This document shows positions 7,214-14,122 of a DNA stretch of 41,192 nt, piece by piece. Both the position numbers and the translations under genes were made by a program. The number at the start of each line of letters is the position of its first letter. The first letter of the stretch is position 1. The DNA is taken from assembly GCA_024998685.1 (NCBI GenBank), contig JACOEH010000042.1:1-41192 (forward strand), in the 5' to 3' direction. Below the pieces are notes generated by a model. The model did no database searches, was not told the DNA's origin, and saw only the letters and a program-made list of their open reading frames with translations. The stretch comes from Nitrospira sp. Lineage in GTDB: Bacteria > Nitrospirota > Nitrospiria > Nitrospirales > Nitrospiraceae.

Positions 7214-8953
7214 ATGCCTACGATCATTATTTTCCAAGACGATTTAGAGTCGCTTCTTACGACTGATCGTGGCGCCGACCGTGGCATCACGACGGCTCAG
7301 TTGGAGGAGTGGCTCATGCTGGTGAAAGGTGAGCTGAAGGGGAATAACCCTGAAACCGGAGAGTTACGCATCGAACTCCAAGACAGCAACCGGCCGGACC
7401 TCTGGTGTTGTGAAGGGATTGCCAGGCAAATTCGCATCAAGCAACAAGGCCGGCTGAAGCCCTATTCCTTCTTCGCGGAAAAACTGAAGTCGCCGCATCA
7501 TCTGATCGTGAAACCCGATATGGAGCAGGTGCGCCCCTATGTGGCCGCCTGTACGGCCAAGGGGTATCGGGTGACCGAGAAAGGGTTGGCGCAACTGATT
7601 CAAACGCAGGAGAAGTTGGCCGATATTTTTGGGCGTAAGCGTAAAACCGTTTCCATCGGAATTTATCAGCTGCAGAATATTATCTTTCCTGTGACCTATG
7701 AACTTGTGAAACCTGATGACGTGCGGTTTACCCCATTGGGGATGGAAACGACGATGACACTGTCGGAAATTCTCATGGTTCATCCCAAAGGGTTGGAGTA
7801 CGGGCCTATTCTGGCTGGCAACAGCCTGCTCCCTATCCTTCGAGATGCGAAGGACCAGCCGTTGTCGTTTCCCCCGATTATCAATAGCCGAGAAATCGGA
7901 GAAGTACGGGTGGGTGATGAGGAATTCTTCGTCGAAGTGACCGGGACAGATCTGTCTATGGTGATACTTTCTCTGAACATCTTCGCGGCGAATTTGGCCG
8001 ATCGTGGTGCAACTATTGATCCGGTGGAAATACACTATCCGACGGACACGATGCCGGGCAGACTGATCAAAACCCCTCAAGATTTCGGGAAGCCAAAAAC
8101 GATTCAGATCAAAGCGATTGAACAGGCGCTAGGTCAGGGGCTCAGTGAAGCGGTCGTGAAACAAGCTCTTGAGTCCTATGGGTACAGCGTGTCGGCCGAA
8201 AAGGGATCAGTTGCAGTAAAACTCCCACCATACCGGCATGATCTGATGCATACGATGGATGTAGTCGAAGATGTTGCGATAAGCCGTGGCTACGCAGAAT
8301 TTACACCCGTCATGCCGACGCAATTCACGGTGGGAGGATTATCCGTCATTGAACAGATGTCCGACCGATCCCGAGAATTGATGGTGGGGCTCGGCTTTCA
8401 GGAAATCATTTCGAACATTCTCGGTTCACCGGATCATTATGCCCGTCGTATGCGTCTGGAAGGAACGGAATGGGGACGTATGGTTGAGGTGGACAACGTC
8501 ATGTCGTTGAGCTTCTCTTGTCTCCGACAATGGATGCTGCCCTCCTTGCTGCGCATCGAAGCCGCCTCTAGCCGGGCGTTCTACCCCCATCGCCTCTTCG
8601 AAGCGGGCGATGTGGCGATTCCAGACGGAACTCACGAATTAGGATCTCGAACGGAAACCGTCTTAGGAGCCTTAATCGCTCATGCCACCACCCATTTCTC
8701 AGAAATCCACTCATGTCTCGATGTCCTGTTTTACTATCTCAGTAAGGAGTACAGTCTTGAGCCGGTGCAGCATTCATCTTTTTTAGAAGGCCGAGCCGGC
8801 CGCGTTCTTGTATCGGGTAAGCCCATCGGCGTCATCGGCGAAGTTCATCCGGAAGTCCTCGAACGTTGGCAGATCGCCATGCCGGTCGTCGCGCTTGACG
8901 TGAACCTCTCGCAGCTGGCGACGCTTGGAAAGGGAGTGTCTTCTTCGTCGTGA
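7214..8953 (+). CDS. pheT: Phenylalanyl-tRNA synthetase beta chain, archaeal/eukaryotic type
   Basis: At 579 residues this is far shorter than bacterial PheT (about 800). It lacks the N-terminal EMAP-like tRNA-binding domain and the C-terminal ferredoxin-fold anticodon-binding domain. The visible order is an N-terminal B1-like segment with NRPDLWCCEGIARQIR, the B3/B4 editing region (about 85-270), the B5 domain with LPPYRHDLMHTMDVVEDVAISRGY (about 340-370), and a pseudo-catalytic class II core ending near VHPEVLERWQI. This architecture is that of archaeal and cytosolic eukaryotic beta subunits. It forms the alpha2-beta2 enzyme with the upstream pheS. The Ser-rich end (SSSS) precedes a strong hairpin shared with the convergent rplT operon. 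Confidence 0.92.
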   Translation: MPTIIIFQDDLESLLTTDRGADRGITTAQLEEWLMLVKGELKGNNPETGELRIELQDSNRPDLWCCEGIARQIRIKQQGRLKPYSFFAEKLKSPHHLIVKPDMEQVRPYVAACTAKGYRVTEKGLAQLIQTQEKLADIFGRKRKTVSIGIYQLQNIIFPVTYELVKPDDVRFTPLGMETTMTLSEILMVHPKGLEYGPILAGNSLLPILRDAKDQPLSFPPIINSREIGEVRVGDEEFFVEVTGTDLSMVILSLNIFAANLADRGATIDPVEIHYPTDTMPGRLIKTPQDFGKPKTIQIKAIEQALGQGLSEAVVKQALESYGYSVSAEKGSVAVKLPPYRHDLMHTMDVVEDVAISRGYAEFTPVMPTQFTVGGLSVIEQMSDRSRELMVGLGFQEIISNILGSPDHYARRMRLEGTEWGRMVEVDNVMSLSFSCLRQWMLPSLLRIEAASSRAFYPHRLFEAGDVAIPDGTHELGSRTETVLGALIAHATTHFSEIHSCLDVLFYYLSKEYSLEPVQHSSFLEGRAGRVLVSGKPIGVIGEVHPEVLERWQIAMPVVALDVNLSQLATLGKGVSSSS

Positions 8954-8960
8954 CATGAGA

Positions 8961-9001
8961 CAACGGAGGGGAAACGACAAAGTGCCGTTTCCCCTCCGTT
9001 G
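8961..9001. terminator. Bidirectional terminator between pheT and rplT
   Basis: A perfect 16-bp inverted repeat (8961-8976 with 8986-9001, 9-nt loop) fills the gap between two convergent operons. The T-rich tail is modest on both sides (GACATTTCTATT on plus). One hairpin probably stops both transcripts. Confidence 0.8.
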
Positions 9002-9024
9002 GACATTTCTATTGGGCCCTTGAT

Positions 9025-9393
9025 CTAGGCCGTAGTATGGGGCAAGTGTTGCTTGGCGAGCCCGATGAGTTGCTTAAACCCTGCGGCGTCTTTAATCGCC
9101 ATGTCCGAGAGGACCTTGCGATCGAGGGCGACATTGGCTTTCTTGAGTGCGTTGATGAATCGCCCATACGTCATTCCCTGTGCGCGAACGGCCGCGCTGA
9201 TGCGAGCGATCCACAGTTGGCGGAAGTCTCGCTTCCGGTTCTTACGACCCGTGTAGGCATAGGTCAATCCTTTATCAACACTTTCCGTCGCCGATCGGAA
9301 CAGCCGGCTTTTTCCGCCGTACTGGCCTGAGGCCAGCTTGATCCGCTTCTTTCGTCGGGCTCTCGTTTTTGGTCCACCTTTTGCGCGAGGCAT
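9025..9393 (-). CDS. rplT: 50S ribosomal protein L20
   Basis: The 122-residue, highly basic protein matches L20 from end to end: MPRAKGGPKTRARRKKRIKL, GRKNRKRDFRQLWIARI, MTYGRFINALKKANV and a C-terminal DAAGFKQLIGLAKQHL. L20 binds 23S rRNA early in large-subunit assembly and, in several bacteria, represses its own operon by binding the mRNA. It is the last gene of thrS-infC-rpmI-rplT, 52 nt after rpmI. The N-terminus is one or two residues different from the usual start but complete. Confidence 0.97.
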   Translation of the reverse strand: MPRAKGGPKTRARRKKRIKLASGQYGGKSRLFRSATESVDKGLTYAYTGRKNRKRDFRQLWIARISAAVRAQGMTYGRFINALKKANVALDRKVLSDMAIKDAAGFKQLIGLAKQHLPHTTA

Positions 9394-9445
9394 GATTCAT
9401 TACTCCTTTTGGGTGCTGACATTCGCCACACTACACGATCGCCGT

Positions 9446-9640
9446 CTATGCATACGGCAGGAGTCGATTCAATGCAGAAACAACCGTGGAATCCACCACT
9501 GCTGTTCCGCTCAGTCGACGCTTCCGGTCGTGCCGCTTGCTGGTCAGTATGTGCCGCTTGCCCGCCTTGCGGCGGACAATCTTGCCACTTCCCGTTTTGG
9601 TAAATCGTTTGCTCGTTCCTGAATGCGTCTTCATCTTCAT
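9446..9640 (-). CDS. rpmI: 50S ribosomal protein L35
   Basis: A 64-residue basic protein with the L35 pattern: KMKTHSGTSKRFTKTGSGKI, RRKAGKRHILTSK and KRRLSGTAVV. The first two codons are Met-Lys-Met, so translation may begin at 9640 or two codons later; the upstream AAGGAACC supports the first Met. It sits between infC and rplT in the standard IF3 operon order and is part of the ribosome large subunit. Confidence 0.96.
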   Translation of the reverse strand: MKMKTHSGTSKRFTKTGSGKIVRRKAGKRHILTSKRHDRKRRLSGTAVVDSTVVSALNRLLPYA

Positions 9641-9680
9641 GTTGAAGGTTCCTTTAGTTGAGCAATCACCACGCTGTACG

Positions 9681-10190
9681 TCAATGTTTCGGAGCGACGA
9701 TCATAATCAAACTGCGCCCTTCCATCCGAGGAGCATACTCAATGGTGCCGGCTTGGGCCAACTGTTCAATGACGGAATTCATCACCGCACGCCCCATCTC
9801 TTGATTAGCCATTTCTCGCCCACGATAGGTGAGAGTCACCTTGGTCTTGTTACCCTCTTCCAAGAACGCTTTCATCTGTCGCACTTTAATTTCAAGGTCA
9901 TGTTTATCCGTCCGAGGACGCAACTTAATTTCCTTCACTTGCGTGGACTTTTGATGACGCCGACTTTGATGATCTTTTTTGCTCAGCTCATATTTATACT
10001 TCCCAAAGTCCATAATCCTACAGACGGGGGGAACGGAGTTGGGAGCGACTTCCACCAAATCATAGCCGCTTTCTTGAGCCTGACGAAAAGCATCCGGCGT
10101 CGGAAGGATGCCGAGTTGCTCTCCCTCCGGACCAATGACACGAACTTCTCGGACACGAATCTCACGATTCACGCGTAGTTTGGGAGCGAT
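9681..10190 (-). CDS. infC: Translation initiation factor IF-3, probable AUC start
   Basis: IF-3 binds the 30S subunit and checks start codon and initiator tRNA. The product reads NREIRVREVRVIGPEG, IMDFGKYKYELSKK (N-domain and linker) and KEIKLRPRTDKHDLEIKVRQ (C-domain). A GTG at 10172 would give 163 residues, but the canonical IF-3 start includes a further stretch. Six codons upstream, in frame, ATC GCT CCC AAA CTA CGC encodes IAPKLR, the usual residues before VNREIR, and GAGGTGG lies at ideal spacing before the ATC. I therefore place the start at ATC 10190 (169 residues). E. coli infC uses AUU and is repressed by IF-3 through that rare codon; the same autocontrol is likely. The start is 14 nt after thrS ends. 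Confidence 0.9.
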   Translation of the reverse strand: MAPKLRVNREIRVREVRVIGPEGEQLGILPTPDAFRQAQESGYDLVEVAPNSVPPVCRIMDFGKYKYELSKKDHQSRRHQKSTQVKEIKLRPRTDKHDLEIKVRQMKAFLEEGNKTKVTLTYRGREMANQEMGRAVMNSVIEQLAQAGTIEYAPRMEGRSLIMIVAPKH

Positions 10191-10201
10191 AGGCCACCTC
10201 T
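10188..10201 (-). promoter_or_regulatory. infC ribosome binding site with non-canonical AUC start
   Basis: On the minus strand AAAGAGGTGG (ending at 10192) is followed after CCT by ATC (10190-10188). GAGGTG matches the anti-Shine-Dalgarno end of 16S rRNA over six bases. There is no similarly placed site for the GTG at 10172, which decides the start in favour of ATC. Confidence 0.7.
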
Positions 10202-10204
10202 TTT

Positions 10205-12133
10205 TTAATGTGTGGGTTGAAATTCACGCTGGGTATGTTTGACCTCAGTTCCTAGGAGACCCACCACCTCAGCTACTGTCATAGTTCCTAAATTTGATCC
10301 GCTTCGGCCTCGGACCGAGAGAGTTCCATTTTGCATTTCACGATTCCCGGCCACCAACATGAACGGGACCTTCGCTTTTTCCGCTTCACGGATCTTGAAC
10401 CCGATCTTTTCATTCCGAAGGTCCGCTTCGGCACGGAATCCGGCTGCCTTCAATTGTGCGACGACGGCCGCGGTGTAGTCTTGCTGGTGATCGGTGATGT
10501 TCATGACCACCGCCTGCACCGGAGCCAGCCAAGTCGGGAATGCACCCCCGTAATGCTCGATCAGAATGCCGAAAAAACGCTCGATGGATCCCATCAAGGC
10601 TCGATGAATCATGATCGGTCGATGAGCTTTCCCGTCCTCCCCGATGTAACTTAATTCAAACCGTTCCGGATTGTTGAAATCCACCTGGACCGTGGAGCAT
10701 TGCCACGAACGGCCCAACGCGTCTTTGATCTTGATGTCGATCTTGGGGCCGTAAAATGCGCCTCCTCCCGGATCGAGATGAAAGGAGATGTTGCGGCCCT
10801 TCAGCGCCGCTTCCAATGCGCTGGTGGCCAAAGCCCAATGTTCGTCACCGCCCACGGACTCGTTGGGTCTGGTTGACAAGAATACTTCAAATTGATGGAA
10901 TCCAAATGTCTGCAACACGAAAAAAGTAAAGTCCAGCACCCGGCTGACTTCGTGTTTCATCTGATCCGGGCGACAGAAGAGATGAGCATCATCCTGCGTA
11001 AATCCGCGCACCCGCATGAGTCCGTGTAGAACGCCGGTTCGTTCATAGCGGTAGACTGTTCCTAGTTCTCCATAGCGAATGGGGAGGTCTCGATAACTCC
11101 GTAGGTGAGATTGATAAATCATGATATGGTAAGGACAATTCATCGGTTTCAGCTGGTACTCACTGCCTTCCAGCTTCATCGACGGGAACATGTTTTCACG
11201 GTAGTAATCAAGGTGCCCACTGGTCTTCCAAAGATCAAGACGTGCGGTATGGGGCGAATAGACCAGCTGGTACCCATCTCGAATATGCTGTTCTCGCCAG
11301 AAATTTTCAATCAACAGGCGGACGGCCGCTCCTTTCGGGTGCCAGAGTACCAGCCCAGGACCGATCTCATCCTGAATGCTGATCAAATCCAGCTCTTTTC
11401 CGACTTTTCTGTGATCACGACGCTTAATTTCCTCCAGCCGGGCCAGGTAGGCATCTACTTCCGCTCTCGTCGGAAAGGATGTTCCGTAGATCCGTTGTAA
11501 CATCGGATTACGCTCATCGCCACGCCAATAGGCTCCGGCCGTGGTGAGCAATTTTATGGTCCCAATGGAGCCGGTAGTCGGGACGTGGGGGCCTCGACAG
11601 AGATCAATGAAGTCGCCTTGCGCGTAGGCGGTGATCGGCTCTCCGTCGGGGAAACTTTGAATCAGCTCGACCTTGTAGCGCTCGCCACGGGCCCGGAAAA
11701 AATCGATCGCGTCCTCTTTCGAAAACTCCCGCCTTGTGATGGTGAGATTACGCTTGATGATTTCTGCGGCGCGTTCCTCAATTCTCTCTAGGTCTTCGGG
11801 CGTAAAGGGACGTTCGAAGGCAAAGTCGTAATAAAAACTATCTTCCAGGGCTGGGCCGATGGTCAATTGTGCAGACGGGAAGAGTTCTTTTACTGCCTGA
11901 GCCATGATATGGGTACTGCTGTGGCGATATACCTCGCGGCCCTCTGCGTTGTCGAACCGCAGTGGTTCGATTACCGAACTTCCGGAGAGAGGACGCGACA
12001 GATCAGCAACCGTTCCGTCTATTTTGGCTGCCAGAATATCTTGGCTTGCAACTCCTAGTTCAAACAGAGCGTCACCTACCGTCTCCCCAGCCTGAATGTC
12101 ACTGCTTGGACCGTCTTTAACCGATATCTTCAT
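10205..12133 (-). CDS. thrS: Threonyl-tRNA synthetase
   Basis: The 642-residue enzyme charges tRNA-Thr. Domains in order: a TGS domain (about 1-62), the editing domain (about 63-240) with HSSTHIMAQAV and the CRGPHV motif whose Cys and His take part in hydrolysis of Ser-tRNA-Thr, the class II catalytic core (about 245-535) with motif PMNCPYHIMIY carrying the zinc Cys, RGFTQDDAHLFC with the zinc His, and a C-terminal anticodon-binding domain from about 540. Length is normal. It begins only 24 nt after the T-run of a terminator that follows tRNA-Val, leaving no space for a separate promoter, so expression probably depends on read-through (see that entry). infC follows 14 nt downstream. Confidence 0.97.
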   Translation of the reverse strand: MKISVKDGPSSDIQAGETVGDALFELGVASQDILAAKIDGTVADLSRPLSGSSVIEPLRFDNAEGREVYRHSSTHIMAQAVKELFPSAQLTIGPALEDSFYYDFAFERPFTPEDLERIEERAAEIIKRNLTITRREFSKEDAIDFFRARGERYKVELIQSFPDGEPITAYAQGDFIDLCRGPHVPTTGSIGTIKLLTTAGAYWRGDERNPMLQRIYGTSFPTRAEVDAYLARLEEIKRRDHRKVGKELDLISIQDEIGPGLVLWHPKGAAVRLLIENFWREQHIRDGYQLVYSPHTARLDLWKTSGHLDYYRENMFPSMKLEGSEYQLKPMNCPYHIMIYQSHLRSYRDLPIRYGELGTVYRYERTGVLHGLMRVRGFTQDDAHLFCRPDQMKHEVSRVLDFTFFVLQTFGFHQFEVFLSTRPNESVGGDEHWALATSALEAALKGRNISFHLDPGGGAFYGPKIDIKIKDALGRSWQCSTVQVDFNNPERFELSYIGEDGKAHRPIMIHRALMGSIERFFGILIEHYGGAFPTWLAPVQAVVMNITDHQQDYTAAVVAQLKAAGFRAEADLRNEKIGFKIREAEKAKVPFMLVAGNREMQNGTLSVRGRSGSNLGTMTVAEVVGLLGTEVKHTQREFQPTH

Positions 12134-12157
12134 GGCTTACGAAGTTGGATCCACAGT

Positions 12158-12205
12158 ACAAAAAACAACAAAGGCACCGAGCCTCTGAGAGGCAAACCAG
12201 TGCCT
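12158..12205 (-). terminator. Terminator or attenuator between tRNA-Val and thrS
   Basis: On the minus strand an outer stem AGGCACTG/CGGTGCCT (plus 12198-12205 with 12172-12179, one G-T wobble) encloses GCCTC-TCA-GAGGC (12189-12193 with 12181-12185). A T-rich tail (TTGTTGTTTTTTG, plus 12158-12171) follows. An alternative hairpin GAGGCA-CTGGTT-TGCCTC would use the first arm of the outer stem and the first arm of the inner stem, excluding the terminator fold. That is the layout of an attenuator. No T-box consensus is visible. Confidence 0.75.
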
Positions 12206-12215
12206 CAGCTTAAAA

Positions 12216-12290
12216 TGGTAGGCGCGGACGGTCTTGAACCGTCGACCTCTACCGTGTCAAGGTAGCGCTCTCCCCCTGAGCTACGCGCCT
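12216..12290 (-). tRNA. tRNA-Val (GAC)
   Basis: A 75-nt cloverleaf with encoded CCA (complement of 12216-12218). Acceptor stem AGGCGCG/CGCGCCT, D-arm TAGCTCAGGGGGAGAGC, anticodon arm CTACC-TTGACAC-GGTAG giving anticodon GAC, T-loop GTTCAAG. The gene lies directly upstream of thrS on the same strand. Confidence 0.95.
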
Positions 12291-12305
12291 ATCGATAAAG
12301 GAGGC

Positions 12306-12335
12306 ATGCTAATATAGCCTCGTTGACACTGTCAA
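12306..12335 (-). promoter_or_regulatory. Promoter of tRNA-Val
   Basis: On the minus strand TTGACA (12330-12335) and TAGCAT (12306-12311) are 18 nt apart, 15 nt before the tRNA. The -10 heptamer TTAGCAT and spacing are identical to those before the initiator tRNA. The -35 lies within the T-run tail of the HU-gene terminator. Confidence 0.6.
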
Positions 12336-12342
12336 GAAAACG

Positions 12343-12394
12343 AAAGAGAAGGTCGCATTCCTTCAGCGACTTGAAAGAATGCGACCTTCTCTTT
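12343..12394 (-). terminator. Terminator of the HU gene
   Basis: A perfect 18-bp inverted repeat (12343-12360 with 12377-12394, 16-nt loop) lies 36 nt beyond the HU stop codon. On the minus strand it is followed by CGTTTTCTT. The stem is one of the longest in the window. Confidence 0.85.
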
Positions 12395-12430
12395 AATCTC
12401 CGGGTCAGGCACGCTTCAGCCTGCGAACCA

Positions 12431-12703
12431 TTACCTCACGGCAGAGCGAAGCTCTTTTCCGGCTGAAAACTTCGGGACCTTCGCTGCTGGTATTCGGAGT
12501 GATTCGCCTGTTCGTGGATTCCTTCCCATTCGTGCTTTTCGTTTTGAGATCGTGAAGGTGCCGAAATTGACGAGAGAGACGCGTTGTCCTTTTTTCAAAG
12601 AGGAAGTCACAGCGCCGGTGAATGCTTGAAGGGCGGTTCCGGCCGCAACCTTCGTGATTCCTGCTGAAGCTGCCATCTTTGCGATCAGCTCTTCCTTTGT
12701 CAT
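12431..12703 (-). CDS. HU/IHF-family DNA-binding protein
   Basis: A 90-residue histone-like protein. The helical dimer interface MTKEELIAKMAASAGITKVAAGTALQ is followed by RVSLVNFGTFTISKRKAR and the arm GRNPRTGESLRIPA with the Pro that intercalates DNA, then KVPKFSAGKELR. It bends and compacts DNA as a dimer. ATG at 12703 is preceded by GAAGGAGGG at good spacing, and a very strong terminator follows, so it is probably monocistronic. A second, IHF-like homologue is at 36400. HU and IHF subunits cannot be separated reliably from this sequence alone; HU is slightly favoured. Confidence 0.92.
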   Translation of the reverse strand: MTKEELIAKMAASAGITKVAAGTALQAFTGAVTSSLKKGQRVSLVNFGTFTISKRKARMGRNPRTGESLRIPAAKVPKFSAGKELRSAVR

Positions 12704-12774
12704 GATGTCCCTCCTTCATGAGTTTGAGAAATGGTATGGGAGTAAGCCCAGCAGCACACCCATGGAAGTTCTGT

Positions 12775-13359
12775 TCAGGCACTATGGCTTGCTCTCATTT
12801 TCGTTTGTTTCAACGGAATGTGAAGGTTAACGATTTTTTTTCGCAACGTGTTTCGGTTGAGTCCGAGGAGTTCAGCCGCTTGTATTTGATTGCCTCTTGT
12901 TTCCCGCAGGGCGGAAGTGATGAGAGGGCGCTCCACGGCGGAGATCAAGATCGGATGAAGATTTTTTGCCGATCCGTTTCTCATTCCCTTCACGAATTCC
13001 CCCATTTTCACCTCTAAATAACTCTCTAGGGAGGCGTCGCGGGTTTTGTTTTGCTGAAGGCTGCCTGGCTGATTCATCAGTTGGATTGTTTTCAGGGTCT
13101 TTTTTAAGACAGCCTTAGACCCCTTGATACATAGAGTGCGGGAGAGGTCGAGGTGGTCATTGAGCGCACTAATCTCCTGTCCGCCCTGCGACTCCATCAT
13201 GACGGCGTCAAACCGATGTTTTGGCAACTCCTTCTGAAAGGCCGAAGCGTCCCGAGCGATCGTAACGGAGGCGTCCTTGAATATTTGCTTCACCAGGGCT
13301 TGTACAGCCGTATCGTTCGTGAGTAATAGAATGGCAAATGAGGACGACGGTACAGACAT
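12775..13359 (-). CDS. Fis-type regulator with degenerate receiver-like domain
   Basis: A 194-residue protein. Residues 8-110 resemble a response-regulator receiver: AILLLTNDTAVQALVKQIF in place of the usual acidic-pair strand, and FDAVMMES where the phosphoacceptor Asp is normally found, here Glu56. Residues 120-190 form a Fis-like DNA-binding domain (ISAVERPLITSALRETRGN, then the helix-turn-helix QIQAAELLGLNRNTLRKKI), as at the end of NtrC-type activators but with no AAA+ domain. It probably binds DNA constitutively or by another signal because the phosphorylation site is changed. Neighbours are the HU gene downstream and, divergently, an Rrf2 regulator. Target genes are unknown. Confidence 0.75.
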   Translation of the reverse strand: MSVPSSSFAILLLTNDTAVQALVKQIFKDASVTIARDASAFQKELPKHRFDAVMMESQGGQEISALNDHLDLSRTLCIKGSKAVLKKTLKTIQLMNQPGSLQQNKTRDASLESYLEVKMGEFVKGMRNGSAKNLHPILISAVERPLITSALRETRGNQIQAAELLGLNRNTLRKKIVNLHIPLKQTKMRASHSA

Positions 13360-13575
13360 GAAGGCACCACCCGAAGAAGAGGGCGGATTATTGCCTAGGG
13401 CGTAAACGATGTCAATTGGATTTTATGGAGCGACGGCCTTCCGACCTCTTTTCCGTATGGTTTTGCAGGCATGAAATACATAGTAAAGGGAATGGCTTTC
13501 GTTCGGATCACGGCGTCGGATGCTACTACGAAGATACCTTGGTGTGCGAACTCAATCTCACGAAGTTTTAGTACC

Positions 13576-13605
13576 TTGACAGCACACGAGAGGAAAATGT
13601 ATATG
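13576..13605 (+). promoter_or_regulatory. Promoter of the Rrf2-sulfur operon
   Basis: TTGACA (13576-13581) and TATATG (13600-13605) are 18 nt apart (GTATAT at 17 nt is an alternative). They lie 30 nt before the Rrf2 start and immediately before a palindrome, so the operon promoter is well supported. Confidence 0.65.
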
Positions 13606-13612
13606 TGACTAA

Positions 13613-13626
13613 ATTCCTACCGGAAT
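13613..13626. promoter_or_regulatory. Candidate Rrf2 operator
   Basis: The palindrome ATTCC-N4-GGAAT (13613-13617, 13622-13626) lies between the -10 box and the Rrf2 start codon. It resembles half-sites described for CymR/IscR-like Rrf2 regulators (ATTCC/GGAAT type). Its position would block transcription, consistent with autorepression. This is an inference from position and shape. Confidence 0.5.
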
Positions 13627-13634
13627 AATAAAGA

Positions 13635-14081
13635 ATGAAAGTGTCCAAACGTGCCACATACGGAATTATGGTAGCTGTTGATCTGGCGATACATGCACAT
13701 GAAACCCCGATTCAGGCGCGAGCCATCGCGAGACGTCATGGGATTCCAATACGTTTTCTCGAACAGGTTCTCCATGCAATGAAAAAGGCCGGGTTAGTAG
13801 AAAGCCAAAGGGGTGCCCAAGGGGGGTATCTCCTCACGTATGAACCAACGGCAATGTCGATCGCCGATATATTCGAGGCGTTGGAAGGGCCGGTCTTGTA
13901 TCGATCTGTCGGTCAACGGACACGTGATCGTCACGCGACCAAACCGGAACTGCTGTTAGATGATGTGTGGGAGCAGGTTCAGCAGGCGGAACGGAAAGTC
14001 CTCGAAAATGTGACCGTCGAACACTTGGCGATGCGTTTACGGACGATCGACGCTCAGCGCAATCCAATGTACCACATTTGA
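13635..14081 (+). CDS. Rrf2-family transcriptional regulator
   Basis: A 148-residue protein with the Rrf2 winged-helix fold: MKVSKRATYGIMVAVDLA, the HTH PIQARAIARRHGIPIRFLEQVL, the wing AGLVESQRGAQGGYLL and the SIADIFEALEGP helix. IscR and NsrR use three Cys in the middle to hold an iron-sulfur cluster; this protein has no Cys at all, so it is not a cluster sensor and is closer to CymR, the cysteine-metabolism repressor that works with CysK. It lies 41 nt upstream of the sulfate reduction genes and is likely to regulate them and itself. Effector or partner is unknown. Confidence 0.88.
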   Translation: MKVSKRATYGIMVAVDLAIHAHETPIQARAIARRHGIPIRFLEQVLHAMKKAGLVESQRGAQGGYLLTYEPTAMSIADIFEALEGPVLYRSVGQRTRDRHATKPELLLDDVWEQVQQAERKVLENVTVEHLAMRLRTIDAQRNPMYHI

Positions 14082-14122
14082 CTTAGAAGGCTCCTCTCGT
14101 GAGGAGGCAAGGAGATCGGTCT

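Noticed and set aside
9486-10178. 230-aa plus-strand frame opposite rpmI and infC
   Set aside because: The minus-strand frames encode unmistakable L35 and IF-3; the long frame is an antisense artefact.
12158-12215. T-box riboswitch before thrS
   Set aside because: No AGGGTGGNACCGCG-like T-box core, no specifier loop and the leader is too short.
13440-13500. Sigma-54 promoter near TGGTTTTGCA upstream of the Rrf2 gene
   Set aside because: Spacing of the GG and GC elements does not fit the -24/-12 pattern.
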